A DNA stretch of 64,000 bases, taken from assembly GCF_937616625.2 (NCBI RefSeq), contig NC_065577.1:27417501-27481500 (forward strand), read 5' to 3'. Position numbers and translations under genes: made by a program. How positions within the stretch are numbered: position 1 is the stretch's first letter; the number at the start of each line of letters is the position of its first letter. Shown piece after piece: positions 13,077 to 25,196 of the stretch. The DNA comes from Mercurialis annua (lineage: Eukaryota; Streptophyta; Magnoliopsida; Malpighiales; Euphorbiaceae). The notes under the pieces were generated by a model. The model had not been told where the DNA came from. It was given only the letters and a program-made list of their open reading frames with translations, and did not search any database.

Positions 13077-15482
13077 TGTCACGACCCAATTTATTGAGCC
13101 GAGACCGGCGCTAGGGAACGGGAGTGGTAGCTCCGGAACCCGTAGCAAGCCTAAAACCACTATAAATTTTTCGCGAATTAAATATATTATTCTATATAAA
13201 ACGTTTTCAGAAAATCCTTTTAAACATTTTGATTATACGTATCAACATATTTGAATTACTTTTCGAAAACCATCGCGAACCATTATTATAGAATAGGGTC
13301 TTACCGAGCGACACCTCTTGTCCAGCTCTGCCCTGTCTCTAATTATATTCTAAACCAATTCCACTCATGGCAATTGGTTAAGGAAATCAAACGGTTAAAA
13401 TACGATCTTCATAAATAAATAGTTATATACGCATACTTTTATATCAAATCAGAGTTGCCCATTTAAATACCGTTTGAATATAAATCTTACATCACATACA
13501 GACATCTACCGACTACTGCAGCTCTACGAAGAAAACGTTCTTTAACATGACCTTTCACTATTGTAGACTTCCGGAACAAGAAAAAGGAAGTCAGTCCTTG
13601 AAAACGCTTTGACCTGAAAGAAAGACTGTGAGGGGTCAGTATATGGGAATATACTGAGTGAGTTCATACATTTACTAATAAGTATTCTTATAAATCATAA
13701 AACAATGCATTAACGTTCAAACCTCATGTAGCCAAGTATAGGATCCGATTGAAATCCTAATCCGCAAACGTATTAATTATCAATCAAGCAACCCAATCAT
13801 TAATATCAAATTGTGAGTCCAACTCACTGGTGGCCCAGCCACTAGATACGGGGACTCCAGACTACACCGTAGCCGAGTGCTCACTCGTATCAAAATCATA
13901 TACCTAATCGTAAATTTCATAATCATCATCATCTCCCAGCTGAGTCACATCAAAACTGGTGATCACGTAGTCCTATTGTCGCCCAATAGGTAGCACGTTT
14001 CATCGGATCAATACTGGTTTCAAATCAAACATATGCAATTCATAAAAGAATTCGCATCGCAATCATGCAAAACAAATACAAAACAATATAAAATATTTGC
14101 TTAAATAAATACTTTAAAAGCAAATCGTATAAACTCACAGTGACCGCTTATTCCAAAAATACTTTGGCGCTCAGAAACGTTTACCTTCCCGAGCTCCTGG
14201 TCCAGCGGCTTCTTACCTCGCCGGATCTAAAATAATTGACTTACGTCAGAATCCTATTCTAAGATTGACTCTAGACTCGAGACACGACACACTACTTTTA
14301 TTAATCGTCGTGCTTCCCACGTACATTCCGATAAACGGTTTTTAACTCATTTACGGATCGAATATCATTTTTAAATAAATTATCTTTTAACCTCGATAGG
14401 TTAAATAATTCGAATTAATCGACAATTAGTCGATAAACTAATCAATTCCGATAATTTTACGCGAAAACGTCTAAATTCCCCAAAACGCGTCGATCGGTCA
14501 AACACTGTGCGAGCGCACGTCTCACTGTGCGTTCGCACAAGTGGACTGTGCGTTCGCACAGTCCCTGACTATGCGATCGCACAGTTGGACCGTGCGGCGC
14601 ACAGCCGCGGGTTTCCACCCCGGCTTCGTTTCCGACGTGCTTGATATAAAAACGATCCTAATGCATCCAGAACGCTTAATCTATATTTAAAACATCCAAA
14701 TTCAATCCTAAAACCATTTAAAACGAATAAATCGTTCCGTGGCATAAAACTTTATCTCGATATAACTCCAAAAATATCCATTTAAACGGAAAAACGTCAA
14801 GCTTACCGTGATTACCCGTTGAAATCCGATCAATTCGAGCTATAGAACGTCAGAAACGGACGAGAAACGGAGATCGAGCGGCGGAACCGTAATAAAACGG
14901 CGAGAGGAACGAAGATATCAATTGATAAGGTTTTAGGATTCTGGACAATTCCTTCATGATGAAGGTTACATATATATTTGGTTAAATGTCGCTTTTGGTC
15001 CTTGAACTCTTTAACTTAAACCAATTCTCTATTAAACTTTCTATTTTAACTTAACGATTAACTATTTACTTTATCTCGATTACGTACGTATTATTTACAT
15101 CCAAATAAATAATACGACTCCAAAATTATTATTTTCTATCTATAATCTTTTAATCGCTATTCTCGGGCTTAACTGGCTAATTTACACTTTAGTTCTTAAA
15201 CTTTTCAAAATTTACAATTTAATCCTAAGCGCATCCTAAACGCATCCGCGTCCAAATACCATAAAACGTTTCGCGGACCTTGGCGAAATAATTATCACCT
15301 CGAGATTTATAATTTATTTTATATCAATTTTCTAAGCCTTTTTCCTTTAATCCCGCTAATCCGTTCAATAAAAATTACTTTAAATTCCCGTTATTATTAA
15401 ATTAAATCCATCTTAACTTAATTTATCGGAATTCACGACATGTGGCACAATTTAGTTATTCTAAAATATTTGGGGTATTACA
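13077..15482 (-). mobile_element. Solo LTR (2.4 kb), TSD ATTAT
   Basis: On the minus strand it reads TGTAATACCCC to TCGTGACA. ATTAT duplicates flank it at 13072-13076 and 15483-15487, and the other Helitron copy shows ATTAT once at the same site. No internal region is present, so it arose by recombination between the two LTRs of a full element. It contains a TATA-like ATATATAT at about 14970, a splice-donor-like CGGTAAGC at about 14805 and the palindrome array at 14507-14602. Confidence 0.92.
14507..14602. repeat. CpG palindrome array, GTGCGNNCGCAC type
   Basis: Five units sit in 96 bp: GTGCGAGCGCAC, two copies of GTGCGTTCGCAC, ATGCGATCGCAC and GTGCGGCGCAC. Starts are spaced 20-23 bp. The surrounding LTR is AT-rich, so the island stands out. 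Confidence 0.95.
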
Positions 15483-16648
15483 ATTATATTTACTTTCAAA
15501 GATTTTTTTAACTAATTTAATATTAATTATAAATAAAAAATTGATATAATTATAATAAATTTACTAATATGTTCATTGACGAGTTACGTTACGAGCCACG
15601 TGCATAGCACGTAATGCGAAACTAATATCTTAAAAAGACTTCAATGCCAACTTAAATCGTCATAACTATTTGTCACAAAACCTTTGAACAAACGCTTATT
15701 TATCCAAACCAATTACCAAAAGAACATGGGCTGACTTTAACGTAAAAATATGTTTCCCTCGACGGCCGAGGGCTGCGATTGCAGCTCTCAAAGAGCTGTT
15801 CAGCTCTGCTGCTCACCGTAGCAGTTTCCGGTCGTCGGAGTCCCACTCTGACGTGCTCTCGAGGCCTAGCAGGATCCTTCCATTTACACGCTCAAAATCG
15901 CAACAATCACAAGACCAAAACCTACCAAAAACTCTAATACTTCTTATAATCAAATAACCAGAAATAATCAATAATTCCATGAATTGATACCCTTACCTTT
16001 ATCTCCTTTGAATTTGGTGTGATTTTTCTCTAAGATTAATGACTTTGAGTGAGAAATCGTGAGGCTAAGTGTGGAGAGGGTGGGGTTCGGCTATGCTAGA
16101 GAAAAATGGGAAAAATTATCAGTTCAACTCAAGCACCAAATGATACTCTTTTTAACTCGATTCGTTAACTATCGTCCAAACTGATTTAAAATTACTTCGT
16201 AGATTTACGAAATTTTGACGATAAATTTTTAATGATAAATAATGGACTTCGTCATATTATTTATTCACCCGAGTCCTTTATTTTTATAATTCTCTTTTTA
16301 TTCACTTTTGATAATAAAAATTCTGCATAATTAAAATTCTTTCGTCAAATTTTACAAATTTTAATCTTAGCTCCTTAAATTTATTTTATAAATTTTATCG
16401 TAAAATATATTAGCTCGGGACTTACCGATTATTTTATTCCAATTTATTTTCCTTTCTTTAGTCCCGTTAAAAATCCAATTCAATCAAATAATAACTCCCA
16501 CTTAAATTAATATTTTATGATAACTTTTAAAAAATTCGCTTCGGATTAAATTTTTATTTCTCGAACTTAATTCATATGTCCTTGATTTAATTCACGCACT
16601 TACGCCTCGTAGCACCTTACTTAGTACTTTAAAAGTACGGGTATTACA

Positions 16649-16899
16649 ATCAGTTACCTCTACGGTTAACTGATCAACATCAACATTAGGTTGTTGTAGC
16701 ACTCCTGGTGTTTGTATATTCCCCACTTAGTCCATTACAAACTCCTCTGTGATTCATGCCTCGTTTGTGACCTTTACTTGTCCGATAGACGGGATCACAT
16801 TCGCCTTTACTATCTCTGCCCTCTTCTCAGGCCTTGTTTATTTGTTTGTGCTTGCTTGATCTACACAGCCCGTGCTCGAGAAGCTCTTTGTTTTGCCAT
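16649..16899 (-). pseudogene. Gag N-terminal relic
   Basis: On the minus strand a frame opening with MAKQRASRARAV is interrupted by a stop. Further on it contains QTPGVLQQPNV just before the LTR. The same peptide pattern (QTPGVL-x-Q-x-NV, then D-x-L) occurs at 42991-43045 of the complete element, which marks both as descendants of one gag. The assignment to gag rests on position and this shared peptide. Confidence 0.4.
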
Positions 16900-17103
16900 T
16901 CTATATATGTAAAGGAATCTCGATGAATTCCTTACCACATCTCATATATATGCCATCATTACTAAACGCTGTATGCGTAAGCTGAACGTTAGGAATTATT
17001 TCATTCCTTTAGGCTTTCTACGGCTACGTTCATACTATAAGTCTCGTGTGTATTCCACTCATTGTAGACTTAGCAAATTCATAATCATTTACTCGCGTCG
17101 TAC
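16649..17103 (-). mobile_element. Internal remnant of a minus element (distal part)
   Basis: Continues the internal region of the element whose 3' LTR ends at 16648. It resumes at 26475 beyond a nested solo LTR. About 17000-17085 is colinear with the complement of 42640-42730 in the complete element. The whole internal region is only about 1.03 kb, so most of gag-pol has been deleted, and no purine tract remains beside the LTR. Confidence 0.65.
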
Positions 17104-17699
17104 TATCACGACCCAAATTTATCAGCCGCGACCGGCGCTAGGAAATGGGAGTGGTAGCTCCGAAACCTATAGCAAGCCTAAAAATCTGAGTAAATTTTTC
17201 ACAAATCAAATCATATTGCATATATTAAAATACATGTGACACCATTTACAATTAATATCAGAGTTAAAACGCTTTACAAAAGTATAGTCAGAAAATTATA
17301 GACTACTCCGGACTGCTAGAATGAAAACCTTCCTTTTTTTCTTGTACAAGTCACTTCCGAGAATTAGAACTTCGGAAGCTTGACTCTCCAAATCATATCA
17401 TACTGTCCCTGAAAATGGGAGGAGGAACAGGGTCAGTATAAAACTGAGTGAGTTCACCAAATTACACGCAATATCATATAAAACGATAAAACGTTTGAAA
17501 TCTATTTTATGTAGAAAATACTCTTTTCAAATCACATGACTATATTCTTTATTTAACCCTATCTTCCATAAACATTTCATAGCATATACATCTTTATTTT
17601 TTGTTATAATTTGATGTTTCTCTTATCTCATTTCGTTTCTTTAATTTCGACCGAATCCTAAATCTTAGTTTATATCATCATGATTCTAAGTTGAATTAA

Positions 17700-17910
17700 A
17701 TTCTTAACAAGTCTCTCGTGACTTGATCCTTATGGTTGGGTCCCGAGATAGTTCCACCGAGTTAACCACAACCATATGGTACAGCCCCGAGATAATTCAA
17801 CCGAGTTAACTAGTACAATTTATCAATCCAAAAGTCTAATCGATATGAGTTCCGGGATAATTTCACCGAGTTAACTCCTTAGACACGGGTCCCAAGATAA
17901 TTCAACAGAG
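17700..17910 (-). repeat. Tandem GAACTCGGTGGAATTATC-type module
   Basis: Four units containing GAGATAATTCAACCGAGTT or close variants are spaced about 50-60 bp. The same module recurs near the 3' side of most LTRs here: 9870-9970, 11330-11500, 27730-27935, 38905-39198 with 48355-48480, and 59330-59465. Confidence 0.8.
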
Positions 17911-20368
17911 TTCAAGCTCTTGCCTGTATTTAGACTTTGCACCCTGCAGGTCTTTTGAACTTAACTGCCGATTCATATAGTTACTATTGTCGTCTAATAG
18001 GAAAGTTTGTTCGTATTGTTTCTCGAGCTTGTTTCATATTAATTTTTGATGTATTGTACTTAAATTTTATTTTCATATGAGTTACGAGGACTATTATTGA
18101 GAATGAATGAGATATAGGTCTTGATATAGTTCTACCGAGTTACCTCGTATCTCGGGTCTTATTATAGATGTCAATCATTTTTATGTTTTACGTTTTGTTT
18201 TCTTGATCCTTTATCTACCATGACATACACATTGCAATCTAAGAACATACAAATAAGTATTCACTATGATTAATAGTACGTATAGGCACGTACTATGTTT
18301 CTTTACTTCTATGTTGTTCGATATTCGATATTACGTATTATGCTTTGTTTATCCTTTTTCGATATTCGGTTAATAGTAAATATAGGAATGCACTATATTT
18401 TTCTCGTATATTGTTTGATATTTTACTTCGTATCATGTTGTCTTACCCTTCCCAGTACTTTAATATTTGTGTTCTTTTTATATAATCATGTTATTATTAA
18501 AACAAAATTCAATAAGCACTCATTTTCAAAATATACATAAATAATAATTTATAAATATACATTTCAAATATATAAATATATTCATATAGCCTTTCATATT
18601 AAAATACGCGGCTTTATGAATATTAACGAGTAATTTAAAGTGTACTAGCCACTTACTATCCATAATCTATAAACAAATTTTTTGAAAACAACTTTTCTAG
18701 CCTACTTTGGCTTTTAAAAAGCGTACTTCAAATAGTCCGACCCATAAACAAACCAGACATTCCTGTAGTTCAGAAAGTCATCTACAACTTCTGTTTAGGT
18801 CTCGTACTAAGACTAGCACCCGAAGGTGTTGGAAAATTAATCGGAAGTTGGTTCCCTCATTTAATAATTTTGGGGATGCACAAAGAGTCCACTAGGCTGT
18901 AACTTTGGGCCATAATACCTAGCACGTATTACGATTATTTTCTAAAATAAACTCGATATACTCAAACTTCATATTCATATCTATAACTTTCGTGAAGACT
19001 TCGACTAGTTTCGATGTCTCAATAATCCGTAATGATTTTTCAAAGTTGACTACTTAACTATGTTGAAAACAGTTTGTTAACTTTCTATGTTTTTGACTCA
19101 ACTGTGAACTCTAATATCTTTCATTTCGACATAGAAACAATACTATTAATTCACTTAAATCCCATCTATGCAATACAATCTACGTATTGAAACCATGTCG
19201 GAGTTCAAAACATTAAGGTTCGAGGTTCGTTTTTTTTATGCGAAGTGACCATCGCAGCTTGGTTAATAAAAATGTCAAGATTTTACACACCTTAATATAC
19301 CACCTATTTCTAGCTATTTCTATTTATCCCAATCCTAATCCGATTGTCACGTTTTACTCTCGGTATATAATCATTACGACATATCATTCAAACTTTCTTA
19401 ATAATAAACGTTCGAAGGCATTCAAATTTGGGTCGAACTTAGGCCCCTTGGGCTGTTATAGGACTGCAATTCTACAGTCCCTTCTTTGCCAAAACCCAGC
19501 TATGTTCATAGATCTGGGCTGTTTTACCATCAAGAGCAGGCTCTGCTTTAAGACCGGAGGCACACATTTGCTCATTGGAGCAGATGTTGTTCTGCTCATG
19601 AGAGCAGAGCAGTTTTGCTCTCAAAGCATAACACGTTACTACTCTCAAGAGCAAAAACGTGTTATGCTATTTCGAGAAAAAACTGTGGTACTTTTTTTAG
19701 CAGAATCAAACCCTAAATCCTTCATTGCTTTGCCCTATCTTTATGCCATGACATAGACCTAAGACCAGCAGCAAAAATCCTCTCAAAAGATCAATCACAA
19801 CTCTCTTAATCCTCACCCAAACATAGCAACAAACTCAGCCTTTAGGCAAAACTTATAGTAGAAAATTTATCAACTTTAACTCAATAAAAAACCTAGATAA
19901 TTCTCAATCGAATTCTGAGTTAAAGGTTATACCTTGTTCCCATATGTGTTAACTGTTAGTGATATGCACTAGGTCAATCATGTTTGACCATGTTTTGACT
20001 TTATCATTTTGTTATTTATTGAATTATATATTAATGATTAAAATACTTGAATGGTTAATTCTTTCTAAGGTTATCAAGTATGTGACTTGATAGTTGAACC
20101 CTTAGATTTTATAAAAGAATTATATATCATCTATCCCTAGTCTTAATAGAACATTGAGACTAGTATGGTGTTGACTGATGATTATGTTTTACTAATCATG
20201 TATATGAGATATTAAGTCAAATCATAGGTGCTATTTGAGAAATAAGGCACTGGATGACCCACTATAAGAATACTACATAGATCATTGTCATAAGTAATTC
20301 TCATTACAGCTCTAATATTTTAATCCTTTTGTCTCTCGATATCCAAATTGAATATAAGGCATAGTCAT

Positions 20369-20560
20369 CACTACTAAAAAACAGCCAAAAATCCGTCGCT
20401 AAATGGAAAAAATATGTCGCTAATCACCTTTAGCGATATTTTTTTTATCGCTAAAATTTTAACGACAGGATAAAAAAAATTAGCGACGAAATTTTATCAA
20501 ATTAGCGACGGATTTAAATCCGTTGCTAATTTTTGAAAATAAAAAAAAAATTAATTAAAA
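20369..20560 (+). mobile_element. CACTA (En/Spm) transposon end
   Basis: CACTACTAAAAAACAGCC opens a stretch with subterminal repeats of GTCGCTAA/TTAGCGAC in both orientations, typical of plant CACTA termini. The matching inverted end (AGTAGTG) was not found nearby, so the element is truncated. Direct bases before it are CAT at 20366-20368. Confidence 0.7.
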
Positions 20561-21057
20561 TCGTAAAAAATGAATATTATTTAATCGGTCACGCTCCGTA
20601 ACCCACCCACCCGCTATACACTACACTACACACTGTCATCCCCCGCAATTATCGCAAATTTTCAAACTTCCCAGTAGGTCACCCATCCTTCACATTGCTC
20701 CCACCCAATCCTCTTTAACTTTGCAATTCCCCCGCGCGTAGCTCCACCTCAACCAACTCCTATTCTTGTTATATATTTATGTATATTATATTTAAATATA
20801 TCTTAAAGTAACAAAAAGTTACTCCCGCAATTTACTCACGTAATATAAAGTAATTATTTTTTCATACTAATTATTTTTAAATAAATAATTGATAAATTAT
20901 TTTTTAATTATTATTTTAAATAAAAACAAAAAATAATAAACAATTATTTTTTAATAAATAATTATTTTTTTAATAAATAATTATTTTTTTAATAAATAAT
21001 TATTTTTGTAATAAGTTATTTGTTAATTAATATTTATTTTTTTAATTAATAATTATT
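20561..21057. repeat. Non-coding, ending in AT-rich tandem units
   Basis: 20581-20770 is comparatively C-rich (CCCACCCACCCGC) and may still belong to the CACTA element. 20930-21057 holds about five AATAAATAATTATTTTT units. The copia frame breaks off in this AT-rich stretch. Confidence 0.6.
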
Positions 21058-21579
21058 TTAATTAATAGGATTATGACGTGTCCTATCAGACCTCCTTTGG
21101 CCTTGTCGTACTTGTACTGGTTCAACAATTGCTTGTTGATTCTTTTGAGGTTCCATTCTTAATACAATGCTACTTTGTGGTTCTTGAATTTCTTCAAGTT
21201 GTACTGTACTCCCACTGATTCTTTTGGAAATAAATTCTCTTTCCAAAAAGATACCATTTCGAGCAACAAACACTTTGTTCTCATAAGCATTGTAGAAGTA
21301 ATATCCTTTAGTTTCTTTAGGATATCCTATAAAAAGGCATTTGTCAGATTTGGGTGCTAATTTATCTAAAATTAGTCGCTTCACATAAGCTTGACATCCC
21401 CAAATCTTAAGAAAAGAGAAACTAGGATTTTTTCCAGTCCATATCTCATATGGTGTCTTTTCAACTGCCTTTGATGGAACTCTATTCAAAATGAATGCAG
21501 CGGTTTCTAAAGCATAACCCCAAAATGAGATTGGAAGATCAGTTTGACTCATCATTGATCGAACCATATCCAATAGAGT
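21058..21579 (-). pseudogene. Copia polyprotein, integrase C-terminal part after a premature stop
   Basis: In the same frame as the upstream segment, past the TGA at 21580-21582, it continues into the typical copia integrase region: FWGYALETAAFILNRVPSK, then WGCQAYVKR and LFIGYPKETKGYYF. It stops at 21058 within AT-rich DNA, after the RRSDRTRHNP stretch that normally precedes reverse transcriptase. Reverse transcriptase and RNase H are absent, so the element cannot replicate on its own. Confidence 0.9.
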
Positions 21580-23394
21580 TCAATTTCTCCGTTCAGACAC
21601 ACCATTCCATTGTGGCGTTCCAGGTGGAGTCAATTGAGAAACGATCCCACAATCTCTTAGATGATCTACAAATTCTTGGCTTAAATATTCACCACCTCGA
21701 TCAGATCTTAGTGTTTTAATATTTTTACCAAGTTGATTTTGTACTTCAATCTTAAATATTTTGAACTTTTCAAAAGATTCAGATTTATGTTTCATCAGAT
21801 AAGCATAACCATATCTACTGAGATCATTAGTAAAAGTAATGAAGTACTGAAATCCACCTCTAGCATTTGTCCTTAATGGACCACATACATTTGTATGTAT
21901 ATGGCCCAATAAGCTTTTAGCTCTTTCACCTTGTCCAATAAAAGGTGTTTTTGTCATTTTGCCCACTAGACAAGATTCACATGTTTCAAATGATTCATAA
22001 TCAAATGAATTCAAAAGTCCATCTCTTTGAAGTTTCCATATGCGTTTCTCATTTATATGGCCTAAACGACAATGCTGGAGATAAGTAGAGTATAAATCAT
22101 TTGACTTAAACTTCTTAGCATTGATGTTATAGATTGATTTTTCATTAGTGTCTTCAACATTTAATATATAAAGACCACTACTGCGTGGAGCATATCCATA
22201 AAGAATGTTATTATGCGAAATATTGCATTTATTATTCCAAATAATAAATTCAAAACCATCCTTGTCCAAACAAGAAACAGAAATAATATTCCTACACATG
22301 GTAGGTACATAATAACAATTATTCAAAGATAAAATAAGTCCACTAGGCAAACATAACTCATAAGTCCGTACAGCTAAAGCAGCAACTCTTGCTCCATTGC
22401 CAACTCGTAGGTCCACTTCGCCTTTTGTCAAACTTCTACTCCTTTTGAGACCCTGCACATTAGTACAAATGTGAGATCCAGATCCAGTATCTAATACCCA
22501 TGAATCAGAAGTAGAAAGATTAATTTCTATAACATGAATACCTGAAGTGGTAGTCTCACTCCCCTTGTTCTTCTTCAGATCATCCAGGTATTTCTTGCAA
22601 TTCCTTTTCCAATGTCCAGGTTCCTTGCAGAAAAAGCAAGTTCCTTCCTTTGGCGGTTTTGCTTTGGGTTCATCCTTGGTCTTGGGCTTAGACTTGGGCT
22701 TAGACTTCTTGGAAGCCTTTCCCTTGCCCTTACCAGACCTTTTCATACCCTTTCCCTTGTTGACCATAAGAACATCTTTAATCTCATTCTTGATGCTCTT
22801 TTCAGCAGTTTGAAGCATCCCATGCAACTCTGTGATGGTCTTCTCCATATTATGCATATTGCAGTTCATGATGAAACCATCATAAGCCTCATGCAAAGAT
22901 TGGAGAACAATGTTTGTAGCCAACTCTTGGGCAATTGGAAGACCGAGCCTGTCCAAATGTTCAAGATGACCCTTCATCTTCAAAACATGAGGACTAACTG
23001 AGCCGCTAGTAGTCAACTTGCAAGAAAGCAAATCCTTGATGGTATTGAACTTTTCAATTCTTGCTCTCTCTTGGAACATTTCCATGAGATCAGCAATCAT
23101 GGTGTTCGCATCCAATTCCATCATTTTCTTTTGGAGTTCATTCTCCATGCATCCAAGCATAATGCAAGTGACATCAGTAGAGTCATTGAGATGCTTTGTA
23201 TAAGCATCCCTTTGAGCTCTAGTAGCAGCAGGAGCTGGTTCCTCAGGGAGGGGTTGATCAAGGATATATTCCTTTCTTTCTTGCCTAAGAACAATTCTTA
23301 GATTTCTGTACCAGTCCAGAAAGTTAGTGCCATTGAGCTTATCCTTCTCAAGGATTGATCGCACTGATAAAGTATGTGTAGTGTTTGTAGCCAT
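21580..23394 (-). CDS. Ty1/copia Gag-protease-integrase polyprotein, broken
   Basis: A 604-residue frame from the ATG at 23394 (MATNTTHTL). An upstream in-frame ATG at 23451 exists, but this start matches the usual gag beginning. Order of domains: gag (about 10-210), a lysine-rich linker, zinc knuckle CX2CX4HX4C at 253-266, protease DTGSGSH at 302-308, integrase zinc finger with H441, H446, C472 and C475, and the catalytic core. Of the DDE triad D565 and E601 are present, but the first position is N502 (IHTNVCGP) where copia integrases have Asp. The frame ends in TGA at 21580-21582, with the same frame continuing beyond. It lies opposite to the LTR pieces around it. Confidence 0.92.
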   Translation of the reverse strand: MATNTTHTLSVRSILEKDKLNGTNFLDWYRNLRIVLRQERKEYILDQPLPEEPAPAATRAQRDAYTKHLNDSTDVTCIMLGCMENELQKKMMELDANTMIADLMEMFQERARIEKFNTIKDLLSCKLTTSGSVSPHVLKMKGHLEHLDRLGLPIAQELATNIVLQSLHEAYDGFIMNCNMHNMEKTITELHGMLQTAEKSIKNEIKDVLMVNKGKGMKRSGKGKGKASKKSKPKSKPKTKDEPKAKPPKEGTCFFCKEPGHWKRNCKKYLDDLKKNKGSETTTSGIHVIEINLSTSDSWVLDTGSGSHICTNVQGLKRSRSLTKGEVDLRVGNGARVAALAVRTYELCLPSGLILSLNNCYYVPTMCRNIISVSCLDKDGFEFIIWNNKCNISHNNILYGYAPRSSGLYILNVEDTNEKSIYNINAKKFKSNDLYSTYLQHCRLGHINEKRIWKLQRDGLLNSFDYESFETCESCLVGKMTKTPFIGQGERAKSLLGHIHTNVCGPLRTNARGGFQYFITFTNDLSRYGYAYLMKHKSESFEKFKIFKIEVQNQLGKNIKTLRSDRGGEYLSQEFVDHLRDCGIVSQLTPPGTPQWNGVSERRN

Positions 23395-24100
23395 CTCTAC
23401 AACAATAAATATACAAGTAGCATTTAATAAAGGGCATAATAAAATTCCCACAACATATATTCATAATTCATATAAAAATCCTTAATGATAATTTCAACAA
23501 TTGAAAAATAATAGTGGGACAAGATCCATATTTCACCCTACTTCAAGTAAGCTTTGGCTTATCACTTTAAGTGTGGTTTATTTAGGTAGGTAACACTTTA
23601 CCAATTACATCTCATGCAATTCTTGAACATAGAATATTAACATCACATGTAATCTTTATATTCTATCTTATACCCTAGGTTCAAAACTATTTTGATAACC
23701 TAGTTAAGTCTAACCAAATCAAACATATGGATATCACTTTTATCCAACTTATCTTACTTAGATGACTTTATACATTATGTTTTGGCATATCCTATACATA
23801 GCAATCTAAGTCTTGATAAGTGTTATTAAAATGGGAGGTATATGTAAGACTTAATATTAAATAAGAGTTTGTTATTTATCCTATTTAGTTATCCTATATT
23901 ATCACATATAAAATAATCATGCAAAGCATATAACTAATAAGATAAACATTAAAAACATATTATTTCACTATTTTAAATCATATTTAACAACAATCACATA
24001 AGTATGTTATTCATGATAATTTAAATCATATTTAATAATTATCATTTAAAGTATTAAAATAAAATACATGACAAAACACGCCGGCTTAAAAGGATAACAG
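23395..24100 (-). other. Leader-like region upstream of the copia gag
   Basis: AT-rich, without frames. It lies where a 5' leader or LTR of the minus copia element is expected. I saw neither a clear primer-binding site nor LTR boundary, so the element's 5' end cannot be placed. Confidence 0.4.
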
Positions 24101-24109
24101 TCCTTAATG

Positions 24110-24225
24110 GAGTGTATCAGCAGGGTCCAAGGGGCGCGGCCCCTTGGCGGGGTCTGGGGGCAACGCCCCCAGTGGGGTCCAAGGGGCAGGGGTCCAAGGG
24201 GCAGCGCCCCTGGCGGGGCCAGAGT
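24110..24225. repeat. GC-rich hairpin cluster
   Basis: Within AT-rich DNA, three hairpins follow each other: CCAAGGGGC with GCCCCTTGG, CTGGGGGC with GCCCCCAG, and AGGGGC with GCCCCT. GGGTCCAAGGGGC recurs three times. It lies about 0.7 kb upstream of the copia gag start and probably belongs to that element's leader or LTR. Confidence 0.85.
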
Positions 24226-24479
24226 TAAAATTTCTCACATGTTACACTTAACAGAATTAAAATTTCTTTATCCGAAATCAATAATCTTAATTGATTACAG
24301 TCTATTTTAATATGTTCGAAACATATTAAAATAACCCCAAAACCCCAATTATAGCATCTTAAAAACTGATCAGAAACAATTTATTTGACACTTAAATAAC
24401 AACATTTTCATTAATTCAACTCATAGCAGAATTAAACACAGTTCTACAAAATTATGTTCATAACATAATTAAACACAGT

Positions 24480-24712
24480 TTTACTAATAGAATTAAAAAC
24501 AGTTTCACAAACAGTTTACTAATCCTATTCAAAACAGAATTACTAATAGAATCAAAACAGTTTTACAAACAGTTTACTAATCCTATTCAAAACAGAATTA
24601 CTAATAGAATTAAAACAGTTTCACAAACAGTTTACTAATCCTATTAAAAAACAGTTTTCCTAATAGAATTAAAACAGTTTACTAATCCTATTCAAAAACA
24701 GTTTTATTAATC
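24480..24712. repeat. Tandem repeat, ~58-bp period
   Basis: Four imperfect units contain CTAATAGAATTAAAACAG and CAGTTTACTAATCCTATTC, starting near 24482, 24541, 24599 and 24657. The last unit is shortened. Confidence 0.85.
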
Positions 24713-25129
24713 TGTTTCCCCTTTTCTTATCAATTCGTATGAAAATTAATACTACGAAACCTTTAATCAAATTAAAACGTAATATTAATTTAGAACAGTA
24801 TATTCGAAGTTTTAATCACATTAAACGATTAATCAAATTAATTCTTCATACTGTTTTTCATACAATTTAATCACATAAACGTTTTATGTTTAATTACAAC
24901 GATTTTATGTTTAATTACAACGATTTACGTGATTTATTGTAAATGGTTAAATCGGATTGTCGATATTCGTATAACTTGGGTAGTCATAATGTCTTGCTAG
25001 AGGCCACTTATGACTTGTACGCTGAAATATGGATTTCGGGCCTACTGCCAACATTATATGAACCTACAGGGTCGCACACTAAGAACAGGCCCAAAACAGT
25101 TATGGGTTGTACAAGCCCAATGTGATTAA

Positions 25130-25132
<3 letters not shown>

Positions 25133-25195
<63 letters not shown>
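25133..25195. repeat. (AT)n microsatellite
   Basis: About 31 uninterrupted AT units inside the copia-type LTR. Confidence 0.97.

Positions 25196-25196
<1 letters not shown>

Larger units (their letters stand above)
12659..15625 (+). mobile_element. Non-autonomous Helitron, copy 1, split by a solo LTR
   Basis: Starts TCTATGCTATATATAAAAG after an A and ends CTAA before a T. A terminal hairpin (ACGTG, 5-nt loop, CACGT at 15598-15612) lies nine bases before the CTAA. The two arms total about 556 bp and match the intact copy at 35137-35690 along their length. There is no RepHel coding. The solo LTR at 13077-15482 with its ATTAT duplication accounts for the interruption. Confidence 0.85.
12195..16648 (-). 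repeat. Minus 3' LTR, interrupted by a Helitron
   Basis: 12195-12658 and 15626-16648 join into one minus LTR starting at 16648 with TGTAATACCCG. It lacks its terminal ~1 kb because it abuts the plus LTR at 12194. The CGAAGGTGTTGGAAA stretch near 12280 matches 18815 and 51525 in other minus LTRs. Inverted AGAGCTGTTCAGCTCT-type repeats lie at about 15775-15840. This is the 3' LTR of the element whose internal region continues at 16649. Confidence 0.65.

Noticed and set aside
19238..19756. 172-residue plus-strand open frame
   Set aside because: Lies inside a minus LTR, has no recognisable domain and crosses the AGAGCAG inverted repeats.
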